DNA of 15,806 nucleotides, from positions 1 through 15,806 of the forward strand of contig DHFP01000255.1 of assembly GCA_002402315.1 (NCBI GenBank), given 5' to 3'. The stretch comes from Clostridiales bacterium UBA4821. GTDB lineage: Bacteria > Bacillota > Clostridia > Acetivibrionales > UBA4821. Position numbers and translations under genes: made by a program. The notes under the pieces are model-generated. The model worked only from the letters and a program-made list of their open reading frames with translations. It was not told the origin of the DNA and did not search any database. This document shows, one piece after another, positions 14,397 to 15,806 of this stretch (the stretch's first letter is position 1; each line of letters starts with the position of its first letter).

Positions 14397-15416
14397 TTAA
14401 AATTGCTTCAAAAACCTGTAATCATTCTCATACAACAGCCTCATATCCTCTATTGCGAACCGTATCATTGCAATTCTCTCAACTCCCAGACCAAATGCAA
14501 ATCCGGTATAAACTTCAGGATCAATTCCGCACCGTTCCAGCACCTTGGGATGAACCATACCTGCACCTAGTATTTCAATCCAGCCTTCACCTTTACATAC
14601 ACGGCACCCATCTCCGCCGCATATGAAACAAGATACATCTACCTCGGCGCTTGGTTCGGTGAATGGGAAATGGTGCGGTCTTAATCTTATCTTTACATCT
14701 TCTCCAAAAACAGCCTTAACAAATACCTCTAAAGATCCCTTTAAGTCTCCCATAGTTACGCCCTTGTCAACCACAAGCCCCTCTATTTGATGGAAAACCG
14801 GAGAGTGAGTTGCATCAACAGCATCAGACCTGTAAACTTTTCCTGGACATATTATCTTTATAGGCGGTTTTCTGTTTTGCATTACACGAACCTGGACCGG
14901 AGAAGTCTGAGTCCTTAATATAATCTTGTCATTTATATAGAAAGTATCCTGTAAGTCCCTGGCCGGATGAGTCTCAGGTATATTCAGTGCGTCAAAATTA
15001 TAATAAGTATACTCAATCTCCGGACCTTCCGCTATCTCGTACCCCATCCCCAGGAATACTTCTTCAATCTCATCCACCACTATTGAGAGTGGATGCTTGT
15101 GACCTATTATTTTTCTCTTCCCGGGCATGGTTATATCAATAAACTCATTTCTTAGCTTTTCTTCCTTCTCCTTCGCCGACAGCTCTTGTACAGCTTGTTC
15201 AAGCCTTTGCTCCAAGCCTTCCCTTATAGCATTGGCCATCTGTCCAATAACAGGCCTTTCTTCTGTACTAAGGCTTCCCATGCCCCTTAACACTGTTGTC
15301 AATTCGCCTTTTTTACCCAAGTACTTCACCCTAAGCGCTTCAAGCTGTTGTGTAGAACCTGCTTGAGCAATCTCTTTCTCGGCATTCGCTCTCATATTTT
15401 CCAACTGCTCTTTCAT
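14397..15416 (-). CDS. pheS: Phenylalanine-tRNA ligase alpha subunit
   Basis: The catalytic chain of the class II Phe-tRNA synthetase, which activates phenylalanine with ATP in the cytosol. 339 residues, the usual length. An N-terminal coiled coil (about 1-90) precedes the class II core: motif 1 around the HPLSIVVDEIEEVFLGMGY helix, motif 2 in IICPGKVYRSDAVDATHSPVFHQ, the phenylalanine-binding region with HHFPFTEPSAEVDV, the Cys-rich CFICGGDGCRVCKGEGW loop typical of Gram-positive enzymes, and motif 3 in GFAFGLGVERIAM. The start has AGGGGA 5 bases upstream. It is first in the pheS-pheT-aroA series and is preceded by a T-box leader that terminates transcription when tRNA-Phe is charged. Confidence 0.97.
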   Translation of the reverse strand: MKEQLENMRANAEKEIAQAGSTQQLEALRVKYLGKKGELTTVLRGMGSLSTEERPVIGQMANAIREGLEQRLEQAVQELSAKEKEEKLRNEFIDITMPGKRKIIGHKHPLSIVVDEIEEVFLGMGYEIAEGPEIEYTYYNFDALNIPETHPARDLQDTFYINDKIILRTQTSPVQVRVMQNRKPPIKIICPGKVYRSDAVDATHSPVFHQIEGLVVDKGVTMGDLKGSLEVFVKAVFGEDVKIRLRPHHFPFTEPSAEVDVSCFICGGDGCRVCKGEGWIEILGAGMVHPKVLERCGIDPEVYTGFAFGLGVERIAMIRFAIEDMRLLYENDYRFLKQF

Positions 15417-15458
15417 AAATATCCCCTTTCTTTATACTATACGGTTTTTTTTACAATG

Positions 15459-15723
15459 AAAAACCCCCGTTCCTAAATAATATAGGGACGAGGGTATAAC
15501 CCACGCGGTACCACCCGAATTTCCAGCTATTCTTTAGCCAGACTCTCGAACGCTTTAACGGATCTCTCCGCTGCCATCTACTTGTAAACCTTTCAACAGC
15601 AGGACTCCAGGGTGAACTTCAATGAATTTCATTGTAAGGATGCTTTCAGCCCGGCGGCATCCTCTCTCTTTACAAATCCTGTACACTTACTCTCCCTTTC
15701 ACTGTCTGTAACAATATGATTTG
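15459..15723 (-). promoter_or_regulatory. Phe T-box leader with terminator/antiterminator
   Basis: The minus strand carries the conserved T-box core GGGTGGTACCGCG (15504-15516), which pairs with the free 3' end of uncharged tRNA to form the antiterminator. Downstream is the competing terminator, CCCTCGTCCCTA paired with TAGGAACGGGGG (15483-15494, 15464-15475) followed by TTTTT (15459-15463). Upstream lies stem I (AGAGAGGATGCCGCC... and GGATGC/GCATCC pairing). The specifier is most likely TTC (Phe), complementary to GAA at 15614-15616; a second TTC at 15624-15626 is less well placed. It controls pheS-pheT and, through read-through, aroA. Confidence 0.93.
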
Positions 15724-15729
15724 TTTCAC

Positions 15730-15758
15730 ATTCTAACATAGCTTTAAACTTTTTACAA
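15730..15758 (-). promoter_or_regulatory. Promoter of the pheS-pheT-aroA transcript
   Basis: Minus-strand TTGTAA (15753-15758) and TAGAAT (15730-15735) separated by exactly 17 bp. The start would be near 15723, at the 5' end of the T-box leader. Confidence 0.75.
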
Positions 15759-15806
15759 TAACTAATTAAAAGTCCCCAACGGCAAAATCTTCTACTTTAT
15801 CGACGC

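Noticed and set aside
15766..15804. Possible last 12 codons of an upstream minus-strand gene (ending EDFAVGDF)
   Set aside because: The frame is open to the window edge and ends in TAA, but it is too short to support without the neighbouring sequence.
1..15806. CRISPR array, tRNA or rRNA genes, prophage or defence cassette
   Set aside because: No regularly spaced direct repeats, no cloverleaf-like sequence apart from the T-box pairing element, and no phage or defence protein motifs were seen.

Overview
The window looks like a chromosomal segment of a low-to-moderate GC Firmicute of class Clostridia, most like the cellulolytic Ruminiclostridium/Acetivibrio group. This rests on the gene set, strong purine-rich ribosome binding sites, TTG starts, a Phe T-box leader and the diadenylate cyclase locus. 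Nearly all host genes lie on the minus strand, so the biological reading order runs from high to low coordinates.

Read that way, the right edge carries a sigma-A promoter and a Phe-specific T-box leader (about 15723-15459), followed by a tight pheS-pheT-aroA series (15416-10667). An intergenic block of about 350 bp then holds a second strong promoter and a long, highly structured leader before a methyl-accepting chemotaxis protein (10318-8174), which ends at a perfect 16-bp-arm terminator. Next come a 30-codon membrane microprotein, a LigB-family protein, a palindrome-rich repeat, an AMMECR1-domain protein and a broken AmmeMemoRadiSam radical SAM gene (8014-5908). A long palindrome ends that block. 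A further promoter drives cdaA (c-di-AMP synthase). Its usual partner cdaR and a COG2509 flavoprotein follow, but an IS110-family element now sits between cdaA and cdaR on the opposite strand. At the left edge a degenerate transposase tail runs into an unrecognised plus-strand ORF.

Functionally, the right part couples Phe-tRNA charging and aromatic biosynthesis under one T-box. The middle holds a chemoreceptor with an unexplained leader and a decaying AmmeMemoRadiSam locus. The left part is the c-di-AMP module, split by the insertion. Points most worth a second look: a candidate bridge RNA in the left end of the IS110 element, with possible donor-guide matches to the element's own ends; the IS separating cdaA from cdaR; repeat DNA translated in frame inside the essential pheT; the possible riboswitch or attenuator ahead of the chemoreceptor gene; and step-wise erosion of the AmmeMemoRadiSam genes.
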